64,000 bases of DNA from Terrisporobacter vanillatitrophus (lineage in GTDB: Bacteria > Bacillota > Clostridia > Peptostreptococcales > Peptostreptococcaceae), in assembly GCF_051148895.1 (NCBI RefSeq), contig NZ_CP154625.1, forward strand, positions 372,001 to 436,000, read 5' to 3'. Below, piece after piece: positions 25,212-32,776 of this stretch. The notes under the pieces are model-generated. The model was given only the letters and a program-made list of their open reading frames with translations. It was not told where the DNA came from and made no database searches. Each line of letters starts with the position of its first letter. Position 1 is the first letter of the stretch. A program made the translations under genes and the position numbers.

Positions 25212-25652
25212 ATGGGAAGGTCAAAAAATAAAAGAAATAAAATCGACATTGAAATTGAAGAACTAATAATGCAGCACTATGAAGAGTTAGAAAATAAAAA
25301 CTATGAAAATGCTATTTATCTTCTTATTGAAGCGTGGGATAAAATACCAAATAATAAATACGAGCATCCTGAAAGTTATAATATTGTAATGGATATTTTA
25401 AATGCGACAATAGAAGGTAAGTATGTTGATATTATGCTTGAGTGGGCTGATAAAGTTTTTTATGTTGGCTTAAATCGCTTTGATACTGGAGACCGTGAAA
25501 TGTGGGCAGGAAAGGTAGCTTATGAAATTGGTGAAAAAGATAAGGCATTAGAATATTTTCGAGTTTCCGTTAAGAAGTCTGAAGGAAGATGCTTTTATTA
25601 TGACGAAGATCTGAAGTATAAACAATTTTTTATAGAAGAAACGATTAAATAA
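25212..25652 (+). CDS. TPR-like immunity protein (146 aa)
   Basis: A helical protein with a basic start (MGRSKNKRNK) and TPR-like pairs (YEELENKNYENAIYLLIEAW near 20-39; YEIGEKDKALEYFRVSVKKS near 105-124). It follows the previous TPR gene by 9 bp; the ribosome site TTAGGAGTG overlaps that gene's stop. The 3' end is duplicated as a broken copy at 22131-22205, which shows cassette duplication. Probably an immunity protein; the partner is unknown. Confidence 0.65.
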   Translation: MGRSKNKRNKIDIEIEELIMQHYEELENKNYENAIYLLIEAWDKIPNNKYEHPESYNIVMDILNATIEGKYVDIMLEWADKVFYVGLNRFDTGDREMWAGKVAYEIGEKDKALEYFRVSVKKSEGRCFYYDEDLKYKQFFIEETIK

Positions 25653-25685
25653 AAATAAACATTTATTTAAAATTTGAGATAACAT

Positions 25686-25806
25686 AAATGATAGAGCTAA
25701 ATCAATAGGTAGTACTTCAGGAAATGCTGTTAATGGTATAAGTAAAAAGAATAAAAATACCTTCATGCAGTTAGAAAGAATTCTATTAGTGGAGAGAAAA
25801 GATAAA
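25686..25806 (+). pseudogene. Short toxin/leader remnant; its end duplicates the 5' part of the Imm26 region
   Basis: The open reading NDRAKSIGSTSGNAVNGIS is followed by KNKNTFMQLERILLVERK. The second half resembles KIDKNTFVQLERNLVKMRKK ahead of the Imm26 gene at 27765, at protein level and in nucleotides (roughly three quarters identical by eye). It runs in frame into the next ATG at 25807. Confidence 0.5.
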
Positions 25807-26004
25807 ATGATAAAATATGCATGTTCATGTTGTGGAAATTTAAGTTTAGATGAAAAACCACCAGGTACATTTGAAATATGTAAGATATGTGGATGGGAAG
25901 ATGACGAAGTTCAATATAATGAACCAGATTATGAAGGTGGTGCAAATGAAATAAGTTTAAATAAAGCAAGAGAGTTGTATAAAGAGAATAAATTAATATT
26001 GTAA
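25807..26004 (+). CDS. CPCC-family cysteine-rich protein (65 aa), immunity-associated
   Basis: The protein reads YACSCCGNLSLDEKPPGTFE then CKICGWEDDEVQ, DYEGGANEISLNKARELY. This is the CPCC cysteine-rich family (usual form 'YPCPCCGy.tl.e.pPGtyeICpVC.WEDD'), small zinc-ribbon-like proteins common beside polymorphic toxins. Here CPCC is replaced by CSCC. The four cysteines needed for one zinc site are kept. ATG 25807 has GGAGAGAAAAG upstream; the frame extends upstream through a remnant. Confidence 0.8.
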   Translation: MIKYACSCCGNLSLDEKPPGTFEICKICGWEDDEVQYNEPDYEGGANEISLNKARELYKENKLIL

Positions 26005-26024
26005 ATTAAAAGTATTTTAAATTT

Positions 26025-26062
26025 AGCTATTGCATATCATATAGAATTGTTTTGCAATAGCT
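26025..26062 (+). repeat. Repeated hairpin, copy 3 (diverged, AGCTATTGCA / TGCAATAGCT)
   Basis: A 10-bp stem 26025-26034 / 26053-26062 with an AGAATT-containing loop like copy 2. The core TATTGCAT is shared; the lower stem has shifted. It again lies directly after an immunity-type gene. Confidence 0.6.
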
Positions 26063-26082
26063 TATGATCAATTGGAGTAGAG

Positions 26083-26300
26083 ATAGAATGGAATAAATCT
26101 AAAAAAAGAAGTGTACAGTGGGATATGGGGCATATACCTGGACAAAAATATTCGAATATGCATAAGGGTACCTAAAGGGCATCAAATGGATCATGCAAGG
26201 TGATATGAGGAAAGAAAAGGCTATGGATATGAATACAGTAATTTAAATACTATAAAAGACCATAAACGCTAACATAAATTTGATAACAACGGTAAGAAAA
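26083..26300 (+). pseudogene. Two fused toxin tips: GH-E-type nuclease piece plus a second nuclease piece
   Basis: The first reading is WNKSKKRSVQWDMGHIPGQK then YSNMHKGT and stop. The WDMGH.PG..Y pattern is that of GH-E-type HNH/endonuclease VII toxin tips. A second reading in the next frame is PKGHQMDHAR, stop, YEERKGYGYEYSNLNTIKDHKR, stop, HKFDNNGK. It has a different pattern and three stops. Neither is functional. They precede two DUF2750 genes. Confidence 0.55.
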
Positions 26301-26310
26301 GGTGATAAAA

Positions 26311-26679
26311 TTGAAAAATGAAATAAATGGAGTATTAAACTCAAGTGAGGAGAAACAATACGAATATTTTATAAAAAAAGTTGTAGATTACGAAGAAATA
26401 TGGGGATTATATTTTGAGCAATGGTTTACAATTAAAGATGGTGATAGGGTAATAATTCCTTTATGGCCTAAAGAAGAATTTATTCAAGATAATATAAAAA
26501 AGAGTGAAGAACAGTATAAATCAAAATCTATTGATATATATGATTTTATTGATTTATGGATTCCTAAAATTATAGAGAAACAACTTTCTATTGCATTATT
26601 TTGGGATGGAAAAAGGTACTTAAATGTTGATATTGAAAAATTTGTTAGTGACTTAGAAGATGAGATGGATAATTATTAA
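26311..26679 (+). CDS. DUF2750-family protein, copy 1 (immunity-associated)
   Basis: A 122-aa soluble protein with the DUF2750 pattern: FIKKVVDYEEIWGLYFEQW (about 20-40), VIIPLWPKEEFI (about 50), IDIYDFIDLWIPKI (about 75-90) and an LFWDGK..NVDIE end. A TTG start at 26311 follows AAAAGGTGATAAAA; GTG 26302 is the alternative but overlaps the ribosome site. The function of the family is unknown; its frequent place in toxin-immunity arrays suggests immunity. A paralogue follows after 20 bp. Confidence 0.72.
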   Translation: MKNEINGVLNSSEEKQYEYFIKKVVDYEEIWGLYFEQWFTIKDGDRVIIPLWPKEEFIQDNIKKSEEQYKSKSIDIYDFIDLWIPKIIEKQLSIALFWDGKRYLNVDIEKFVSDLEDEMDNY

Positions 26680-26699
26680 ATTAGAGAGGAAAACAACTT

Positions 26700-27083
26700 A
26701 TGAAACAAATTTTAAATCTAAAAATAAATTCGGATAAAAGATACAAAAAATTTATTGATGATGTAATTGAAAATAAAATTGTATGGGGATTAAAGTTAAA
26801 GAATGAAAATGGATGGGCGGTTGCTATATCTAATGAATATGAAGATACAGAGGTTATGACTTTCTGGTCAAATAAAATTTATGCGAAAGCATGTTTAAAA
26901 GAAGAGTGGAATGATTATGAAATATGTTCCATTATATTAGATGATTTTTTAAACCATTGGCTTACAGGGTTAAATGAAGATGAATTGTTGGTAGGCGTAA
27001 ATTGGGATATGAATTTAATAGGATTAGAAGTGGAACCCCTTGATTTATTGGATGATATTTTAAAATTAAAAATAAGTAATTAA
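26700..27083 (+). CDS. DUF2750-family protein, copy 2 (immunity-associated)
   Basis: A 127-aa paralogue of the previous gene with the same order of motifs: FIDDVIENKIVWGLKLK, VMTFWSNKIYAKACLKEEW, LDDFLNHWLTGLNEDELLVG, VEPLDLLDDI. Ribosome site AGAGAGGAAAA lies before ATG 26700. The two copies differ strongly, so they are old or separately acquired rather than a recent duplication. Confidence 0.75.
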   Translation: MKQILNLKINSDKRYKKFIDDVIENKIVWGLKLKNENGWAVAISNEYEDTEVMTFWSNKIYAKACLKEEWNDYEICSIILDDFLNHWLTGLNEDELLVGVNWDMNLIGLEVEPLDLLDDILKLKISN

Positions 27084-27195
27084 TTACTTATATAAAATTA
27101 ATAAATAAAAATTAGCAACAAGGTATCATCTCTATGATGAAAATAATATATATCAAAGTTGATTTTCCTTGGGAGTAATAGATAGGTTTGTGTAA

Positions 27196-27285
27196 AAATA
27201 TAGCAAGTCAAGTTATTGAAATGACTTGACTATCTTGACCGGTGTGAAGATCTTAACAGTAACATGCTATTAAGATAGCTGGACA
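27196..27285 (+). terminator. Hairpins between DUF2750 and the Imm50-like gene
   Basis: CAAGTCA / TGACTTG flanked by ATAG / ACTAT forms one stem, and ATCTTAA / TTAAGAT a second about 20 bp on. They are probable transcript ends; neither has a clean T-run. Confidence 0.35.
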
Positions 27286-27305
27286 AATAATAGAGAGGTA
27301 ATGAC

Positions 27306-27683
27306 ATGTGGTATGAGCTATTAGATAACAATGTATTTATTACTAAGTTATACAATCAAGTTCCTGATCTAATTGATATTAGGATAGATCAGATAAATGT
27401 TTTAGATGAATGTGATAAAGTTAGTATTTTTTTTGATTTACAAAAATATGCGGATAATCCTCCTCAAAAGTGGATTCAATTAAAATATAATACTGTGGTA
27501 GTAAATATAGATTTATTTGGAATACATGAAATAAACATGTCTTATAAACCTACAAATGTAGATAAATCAAATATTAGCATATGTATAGATGAGAATAGTT
27601 ACATAAATGTTAAAATTGCAGGGCAATTTAATGCAACTATTAGAGCAGTAGCTGGAATGATTCAGACGATAAGCGGATATTAA
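27306..27683 (+). CDS. Imm50-like immunity protein (125 aa)
   Basis: The protein begins MWYELLDNNVFITKLYNQVP and has VSIFFDLQKYADNPPQKWIQ in the middle and ATIRAVAGMIQTISGY at the end. This fits the Imm50 pattern ('...pP.kW....nt....l.f..i' with a closing 'i..v.gY'). It is a beta-rich, cytosolic, small acidic protein. AGAGAGG before ATG 27306 is a good ribosome site, and a terminator follows. The toxin partner is not identified. Confidence 0.6.
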   Translation: MWYELLDNNVFITKLYNQVPDLIDIRIDQINVLDECDKVSIFFDLQKYADNPPQKWIQLKYNTVVVNIDLFGIHEINMSYKPTNVDKSNISICIDENSYINVKIAGQFNATIRAVAGMIQTISGY

Positions 27684-27697
27684 ATAAGATATAAACA

Positions 27698-27744
27698 GTA
27701 AAGGTATGCTTCAATTATTGTGTATAATTAGAGCATACCTTTTA
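27698..27744 (+). terminator. Terminator of the Imm50-like gene
   Basis: Stem AAAGGTATGCT / AG(A)GCATACCTTT with a T-tract. Confidence 0.75.
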
Positions 27745-27764
27745 AATAATAGGAATTTCTATAA

Positions 27765-27974
27765 TTGAGAAGAATAAAAATAGACAAAAATACTTTCGTG
27801 CAGCTAGAAAGGAATTTGGTTAAAATGAGAAAGAAAAGATTAAAACTTGGAGATATCTATGAGATATCCTTACCAAATGAAATGAATGCTTATGGACGTC
27901 TTTATAAAGAATCAACATTAGCAATATATGAGAAGATATGTTCAAATGTAGATGAATGTAAATTGCAATATATA
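27765..27974 (+). pseudogene. Imm26-family immunity gene, 5' part (split by the IS21 element)
   Basis: From a TTG start at 27765 (or ATG near 27825) the product carries MRKKRLKLGDIYEISLPNEM and AYGRLYKESTLAIYEKI, the N-terminal half of Imm26 ('kRlk.GDiyeI.lp.....yGr......ia.Y'). The reading ...CKLQYI is cut at 27974 by the insertion sequence, and the coding sense resumes at 30079 in the matching frame as YIVSFTDELSQNEKYKF. The gene is therefore disrupted, not just short. Confidence 0.8.
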
Positions 27975-28018
27975 TTTGTATAAAAAGAGGAAAATAATTA
28001 TGTACAAAAAATATACTT

Positions 28019-28786
28019 TTAAGAATTACCTGAAGAAGAACTATCTAAATAATTAAGTTTAGACTTTAACCTATATGATGGACCTTTTATAGAAATAATA
28101 TGAGAATGATGAAGTAACCTATCTAAAATAGCATTAGCTATAGCTGGAGATCCAAAGATTTCACTCCATTTTGAAAAATTAGAATTAGTAGTTATTATAG
28201 TACAATGTTTTTCATATCTTCTTGAAATTAGCTGAAAAAACAGATTGGCAGCATCAGTATCTATTGGCAAATATCCAATTTCATCAATAATTAAAACTTT
28301 GTATTTTGAAAAATGTTTAAGCCTAGCGTCTAATCTATTCTCAGCTAACGCCCTTTTAAGCTGTTGAATCAATTCTTGAAAAGGTATAAAATATGTAGAG
28401 TATCTATTTGTGGCACTTTTGATTCCAATGGAGGTAGCAAGATGTGTCTTGCCAACTCCGGATGTTCCTACAAATAATATATTTTCATTATTCTCTATGA
28501 ATCTAAGCGTAGCTAAATCTAAAATTTCTTGTTTATTTACTGCTGGTTGAAATGTGAAATCAAAGTCTTCTAGAGTTTTAATAAATGGAAAGTTTGCAAC
28601 TTTTACACAAGCTGTTTTAGCTCTTTCTTGTTTGGAGTTTATTTCTAGATTGCTTAATTCATAAAGTGCATCTACTAAACTTTTTTCATGACTATTAATC
28701 ATTTCAATATACTTATCTAAATTAAGTTTTATATTATTTAGTGACAATTCTTCAAGATTATTAAGTAGTTTTACATAATTACTCAT
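28019..28786 (-). CDS. istB: IS21-family ATP-binding helper protein IstB
   Basis: A 255-aa AAA+ protein that assists the transposase. Walker A is GTSGVGKTHLA (about 104-114), Walker B is KVLIIDEIGYLP (about 162-173), and the arginine-rich C-terminal RLLHHSH...KGPSYRLK is typical. ATG 28786 follows GGAGGAGAA; the frame extends six codons upstream. It overlaps the istA stop by 8 bp, the usual coupled arrangement. The gene looks intact. Confidence 0.92.
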   Translation of the reverse strand: MSNYVKLLNNLEELSLNNIKLNLDKYIEMINSHEKSLVDALYELSNLEINSKQERAKTACVKVANFPFIKTLEDFDFTFQPAVNKQEILDLATLRFIENNENILFVGTSGVGKTHLATSIGIKSATNRYSTYFIPFQELIQQLKRALAENRLDARLKHFSKYKVLIIDEIGYLPIDTDAANLFFQLISRRYEKHCTIITTNSNFSKWSEIFGSPAIANAILDRLLHHSHIISIKGPSYRLKSKLNYLDSSSSGNS

Positions 28787-30002
28787 ATTCTCCTCCATTA
28801 ACATTAAGTAAATAATCTAGTTGGTTTAAATTATCCCTTGCAATATCATCAATGTCGTTAGAATTTTTTATATACGGAGATATTAATTCTTTATAATGCT
28901 CTTCATTATAATTCATTTTTTTATTTGTTATGTCATGAATAGCTATTAAATCTGTGCTAAAATATATATGTAACTTGTTATCAATAACTTTCAAAGTTAC
29001 AGTTTTATTTATATATTTGCTAGGGACGGAATACTTGCTATTCTTGTAATTTATCAGAGAATCTTTATGAACGTTGGCGGTCAACCTTTGGTTTATATAT
29101 GATTCAATTATTGAATTACTAGGTAAAGGCTGTAAGTATTCCTTTTCTTTTTGAAATAAAAGTATAGGCGGTAGCCCTGTTGTCTGGTTTGCTGATTGAT
29201 TTACTTTTTTATTTATATTTTTTAATATTTGAATTAAATCTTCTTCAGTTTCAAATTCATAATTATATGCAAGTAACCATTCAATAAACTTATTTGCTGA
29301 CTCTACTTTTCCCTTCGTATAAGAATGGCGGGGCTTACAAAGGCTAATATTAAAACCAAAGTCTGAAGCGAATGCTTTCATTTTATTATTAATTTTTCTT
29401 TTATTACCCGTAATATCAACAACTGTACTCATATTATCAAATAAAAGTTCTGAAGGGATACCTCCGGTAGCTTTAAATGATGATATTAGGCACTCAAATA
29501 CATCTTGCTGAGTTTTTGTATTTCTATATTCAAAATGGCAGTATCTAGAATTTCCAAGTTTATAGTTAAATACATTTATTATAAATTCTTCATTATTTTT
29601 TGATACTAATTTTAAATCTTCTTTCCAATCTACTTGCGCTTGTTTTCCAGGTGGAGTTTCAAATCTAGGATGTCCTTTTATTTTTTTAGTTGGTTTTAAA
29701 TTTTTTGATTTGATATATTTGATAAAATTTGAATAAGATCCAATGTCATAATTCTTGTCTAAAAAATATTCGTATACAGCCTTTGCTGTAATTCCTTTTA
29801 TTGAAAGTTTTAATTTGATTTCTTCTAAGTATTGATCTAATTTGCTAGATTTATTTCTAGTTTGTGGTTTACCTTCATATCCATCATAGTATTTTTTCAC
29901 TGTTCTTCTATCAATTCCATGCTCTCTGGCTAATTCAGAGTAATTTGGTTTAAAATTCATTGATTTAATTATATTAATTTGTCCTATTAAATTTAAAATC
30001 AT
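28779..30002 (-). CDS. istA: IS21-family transposase IstA
   Basis: A 407-aa DDE transposase. An N-terminal helix-turn-helix (LAREHGIDRRTVKKY, about 22-36) precedes the rve integrase core (about 110-265) with VDWKEDL, FDNMSTVV and the glutamate in KGKVESANKF. The C-terminal Mu-like domain (QRLTANVHKDSLINYK) follows. ATG 30002 is preceded by GGGAGGGATAG; the open frame to 30077 runs into the terminal repeat. No frameshift is seen, so the element may be active. Confidence 0.92.
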   Translation of the reverse strand: MILNLIGQINIIKSMNFKPNYSELAREHGIDRRTVKKYYDGYEGKPQTRNKSSKLDQYLEEIKLKLSIKGITAKAVYEYFLDKNYDIGSYSNFIKYIKSKNLKPTKKIKGHPRFETPPGKQAQVDWKEDLKLVSKNNEEFIINVFNYKLGNSRYCHFEYRNTKTQQDVFECLISSFKATGGIPSELLFDNMSTVVDITGNKRKINNKMKAFASDFGFNISLCKPRHSYTKGKVESANKFIEWLLAYNYEFETEEDLIQILKNINKKVNQSANQTTGLPPILLFQKEKEYLQPLPSNSIIESYINQRLTANVHKDSLINYKNSKYSVPSKYINKTVTLKVIDNKLHIYFSTDLIAIHDITNKKMNYNEEHYKELISPYIKNSNDIDDIARDNLNQLDYLLNVNGGEYE

Positions 30003-30078
30003 GGCTATCCCTCCCGGGATAAGGATAGCAGAAATTTGTATAATTTTGTACATTTTTATATTCCATTTTATGTACATC

Positions 30079-30290
30079 TATATAGTATCATTTACAGATG
30101 AATTATCTCAAAATGAAAAATATAAGTTCTTTGTAGGAGTTTATACAGACTTATTACAAGATGGTATTTGGAAGATTGTTGATAATCGATAATACCATCT
30201 ACTGAGAAAGTATGTAAGGATTTGGAACGTGCGGATAGACATCATGTGGTAGATAGAATTATGGGGATTGCTATATGGAATCCAGATTAA
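30079..30290 (+). pseudogene. Imm26-family immunity gene, 3' part, with internal deletion/frameshift
   Basis: After the insertion sequence the Imm26 reading resumes: YKFFVGVYTDLLQDGIWKIV then DNR and stop. About 20 bases later, in another frame, it reads CKDLERADRHHVVDRIMG ending WNPD at 30288-30290, which is the usual Imm26 C-terminus ('CkdLE..avWd..HVvdRi'). The ~35 residues expected between the two parts are missing, so the gene carried a deletion besides the insertion. Confidence 0.75.
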
Positions 30291-30532
30291 TATTATATAG
30301 ATTAATTAAGAAAATTGTAGACGAGGTAAATATAAAGCTAGAAAGTTTAGGAGCACCAAAAGGTTCACTTATAGAGATTGAAGGTAAAGAAGAAATAATA
30401 TTATTTGGTAAAAGAGAAGGGTTAGCTATATATTTTTATGGGCATTCCTTTGATAAAATGAAAAGAGAGATTTTGGAATTTGTTGATACATATCCGTTAT
30501 GCAAAGGTACTAGAATAGTTAAAATATCGTAA
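30275..30532 (+). CDS. Small protein (85 aa), possible immunity protein
   Basis: ATG 30275 lies inside the end of the Imm26 remnant, in another frame, with a GGGG stretch upstream. The product has an amphipathic start (ILYRLIKKIVDEVNIKLESL), a beta hairpin (SLIEIEGKEEIILFGKREGL) and a short helix. No family is recognised. The overlap with the Imm26 end looks like a native tandem immunity arrangement. Confidence 0.45.
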   Translation: MESRLILYRLIKKIVDEVNIKLESLGAPKGSLIEIEGKEEIILFGKREGLAIYFYGHSFDKMKREILEFVDTYPLCKGTRIVKIS

Positions 30533-30633
30533 GTGAAGGTTTAAAATATACAAAATTTTTTAATATATAGCAAGTAAATATATTGTTAATTTAGATGGAG
30601 ATTGGAATAAAAAATAGGTAGTAGGAGGGTTAA

Positions 30634-31200
30634 ATGAAATATTATGAGTTAATGTATAACCATAGAAATTCACATAACTGTATTAGTTGTGAAAAAGGAA
30701 ATTTAGGTAAAATAAATGAATATATAGTTACTATAGGTCAGTATATATACAATTGGGAAGATCATATTGAATTTAAGTATAATCCAAATAACGGAGAATT
30801 ATTTACTGATTATTTATTTAATATTTATGGGTGGTTGGTTGTATCAGATAAATTTATTGGTTTATGTGATGAATATATTAATGCCGATGTTCAATATCTG
30901 AACATAAATATAAAAAATGAATTAGATAATAGTATTACATCATCATATAAAGTTATTAATATATTAGATATTGTAGATGCAATTGAATTAGAGTATTCAG
31001 ATTATAGTGAATTTGAATTAGATAACGAAAAATTTATATCAATTACTAAATATGCAATAAACGGTGAAAAGGTAAGTGGACATCATATTTTTAGATTAAA
31101 AAATAGTACTATACCAATATTTATTTCTGAAAAAATTAAGTCTATTATTGAACAAAATAATCTGACAGGATTTGATTTTTTAGAAATAAAGAGCTTATAA
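30634..31200 (+). CDS. DUF1629/Imm11-like immunity protein (188 aa)
   Basis: This soluble protein contains FTDYLFNIYGWLVVSDKFI near 57-75, a mid-region with LNINIKNELDNS, and an end reading HIFRLKNSTIPIFISEKIKS then LTGFDFLEIKSL. The 'vF.l.....Ifvse.lk..ie..nltG..f..i' ending is that of the DUF1629 (Imm11/MXAN_0049-like) immunity family. AGGAGGG precedes ATG 30634. It is intact. Confidence 0.68.
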   Translation: MKYYELMYNHRNSHNCISCEKGNLGKINEYIVTIGQYIYNWEDHIEFKYNPNNGELFTDYLFNIYGWLVVSDKFIGLCDEYINADVQYLNINIKNELDNSITSSYKVINILDIVDAIELEYSDYSEFELDNEKFISITKYAINGEKVSGHHIFRLKNSTIPIFISEKIKSIIEQNNLTGFDFLEIKSL

Positions 31201-31255
31201 AAATAAAATAGATATAATTGTATTAAATATTAGAATAATAGGAGAGATAGTTATA

Positions 31256-31633
31256 ATGCTTACAAAAAAGTTTTATGCATGGTTAAATAATCATTTAGAA
31301 AAAATGCCAATAAATGTTATTGCTGTAAACTTTAATTTATATGAAGGTGAATACAAGACATATGATATTCAATTAATTGGATCAGATATATTTAATGAGG
31401 AAGATGATGATTGGGCATGTGACGAAATATTTTCCACGGAAGAAAGTTTATTTTCTATACCAATATATGATGATATATCAGATTGGACAGAGGGTATGAC
31501 ATTTATAAAAAAAATGATAGAAGAGTACATGAAAGTAGGAGAACACTCTAATAAGCTAATCCAATTACAGGCTGTTGGATTAGGATTTGTTGATGGAGAT
31601 ATTGAATTAATATACTTAAACAAGAATAGATAG
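31256..31633 (+). CDS. Putative immunity protein (125 aa) with WACDEIF motif
   Basis: The product has NVIAVNFNLYEGEYKTYDIQ, LIGSDIFNEEDDDWACDEIF and LQAVGLGFVDGDIELIYL. I know this arrangement (FNlYE, DDDWACDE, GFVDGD) from small uncharacterised proteins near polymorphic toxins but cannot name the family. It is acidic and cytosolic. TAGGAGAGA stands before ATG 31256. Confidence 0.6.
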   Translation: MLTKKFYAWLNNHLEKMPINVIAVNFNLYEGEYKTYDIQLIGSDIFNEEDDDWACDEIFSTEESLFSIPIYDDISDWTEGMTFIKKMIEEYMKVGEHSNKLIQLQAVGLGFVDGDIELIYLNKNR

Positions 31634-31704
31634 TATAATAAATGAAGTAGAATGCTACACTTACCATGCAGCAAACCGCAGGAACAATGCCATGTTTACA
31701 ATAG

Positions 31705-31965
31705 ATTAAAGGAGAAGTATTAAACATACCTTGTGATATACTAGAATTTCTTAATGTAGAAATCCCAGTATATAACGATGCGTGTTTAGCATCTACATTT
31801 TATAAAGAATGGGTTGAATATTGTGGTAACAAGGCAAAATTAAATTATTGTATGGGGTATAAAGTTCCATTATTTTTAGGTGGCGAAGATGATATATCTA
31901 ATTTAGAAGAAATTGATATGGAAGTTTATTGGTCCGTAACTGGACAACTGAATAGTCAGTGTTAA
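31705..31965 (+). pseudogene. Tdi1/DUF1851-like immunity protein, N-terminally truncated
   Basis: An open frame without any nearby ATG, GTG or TTG reads VPLFLGGEDDISNLEEIDME then VYWSVTGQLNSQC and stops at 963-965. 'lfLGG.ddi.Nle.iDm.VYW.vtgQl' is the C-terminal signature of the T6SS Tdi1 immunity (DUF1851) domain, usually preceded by about 70 more residues that are absent. Just upstream (31634-31704) is a short unrelated coding-like scrap. Confidence 0.65.
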
Positions 31966-32166
31966 CGGAATAAAGAAATAAGATATAATACATATTTCAT
32001 TTAGGTTTAATAAAATTTAAAAATAAATGCATTCTACTTGTAGGACGATTAAGTATAAAAATTAGGTAGAAAAGTGTACTATCAAATTGAAGTATGTTAA
32101 AAAACTATGAACTTGATTAAAACTTAATTCTTCAACTAGGATACTAGGGAATCGGAGAAGAAGATA

Positions 32167-32499
32167 ATGAATGAGATATTATTTAAGGAATCTATTAAAA
32201 TTGTAAAGTTAATATATAACAATGAGTTTAAAAAAATAAATAGTTTAGGTTATTGCAAAAAAATAAATGTTGATGATATTCAAAGGATATTATATGAATA
32301 TGGAGGAATCCTGGACAAGGTAGATGAAGAAAAGTACAAAGAATTTTTTGAGTATATAGAAGTAAATAACACAAAGAAATATATGACTTACTTAGACTTA
32401 TTTATTGATGGAGAAAGAAGTGATTTGACATTATTATGTGAAATATACGTTAATGATAATGATATCAAAGTGATTATTGATGATTTGCATGTAATGTAA
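32167..32499 (+). CDS. DUF7668-like immunity-associated protein (110 aa)
   Basis: A small acidic protein. IYNNEFKKINSLGYCKKINVDDIQRILYEYGG is followed by a central DLFIDGERSDLTLLCEIYVN and an end IKVIIDDLHVM. The 'eygG.l......(SDLTL).....i.iddihV' layout fits DUF7668, often found in immunity arrays. ATG 32167 follows CGGAGAAGAAG. It is intact. Function is inferred from context only. Confidence 0.6.
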   Translation: MNEILFKESIKIVKLIYNNEFKKINSLGYCKKINVDDIQRILYEYGGILDKVDEEKYKEFFEYIEVNNTKKYMTYLDLFIDGERSDLTLLCEIYVNDNDIKVIIDDLHVM

Positions 32500-32662
32500 T
32501 TAGTTATGAGATTCTAATATATTATAACTAGCCCAAGTCTCCTATTTATTTTAAGATATACTTTAGAATGTTATATGAAGGTTTACTGATATATAACTAG
32601 ACGATTTAAGAAATTAATGTTTTAAAAATTTGATATAAGAAAAATAAATAAAAAAATCCATA

Positions 32663-32776
32663 CATGAAAAGACGTATACATATAGAAATCCAAAACTAAG
32701 AGAAGGTACAAGAAGACAACAATTAGCAGCAAATATAAGAGAATTAAGAGGCTTATTAAAAGGAGATGGACTATGA
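32663..32776 (+). pseudogene. C-terminal toxin tip fragment ending in an ATGA overlap with the HEAT immunity gene
   Basis: The open reading KTYTYRNPKLREGTRRQQLA continues NIRELRGLLKGDGL and stops with TGA at 32774-32776. The ATG of the next gene starts at 32773, so stop and start overlap as ATGA. This is the classic end of a toxin gene translationally coupled to its immunity gene. The toxin's upstream part is missing. Confidence 0.6.

Larger units (their letters stand above)
27975..30078 (-). mobile_element. IS21-family insertion sequence (istA-istB) with terminal repeats and a target duplication
   Basis: The element is about 2104 bp. Terminal inverted repeats start TGTATAAAAAGAGG (27977 on) and, reading inward from the right end, TGTACATAAAATGG (30076 back). 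By my count 22 of the first 29 positions agree. TATATA flanks both sides (27969-27974 and 30079-30084) and is a likely 6-bp target duplication, within the 4-8 bp range of IS21. Removing the element and one copy of TATATA rejoins the Imm26 frame. Confidence 0.85.
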
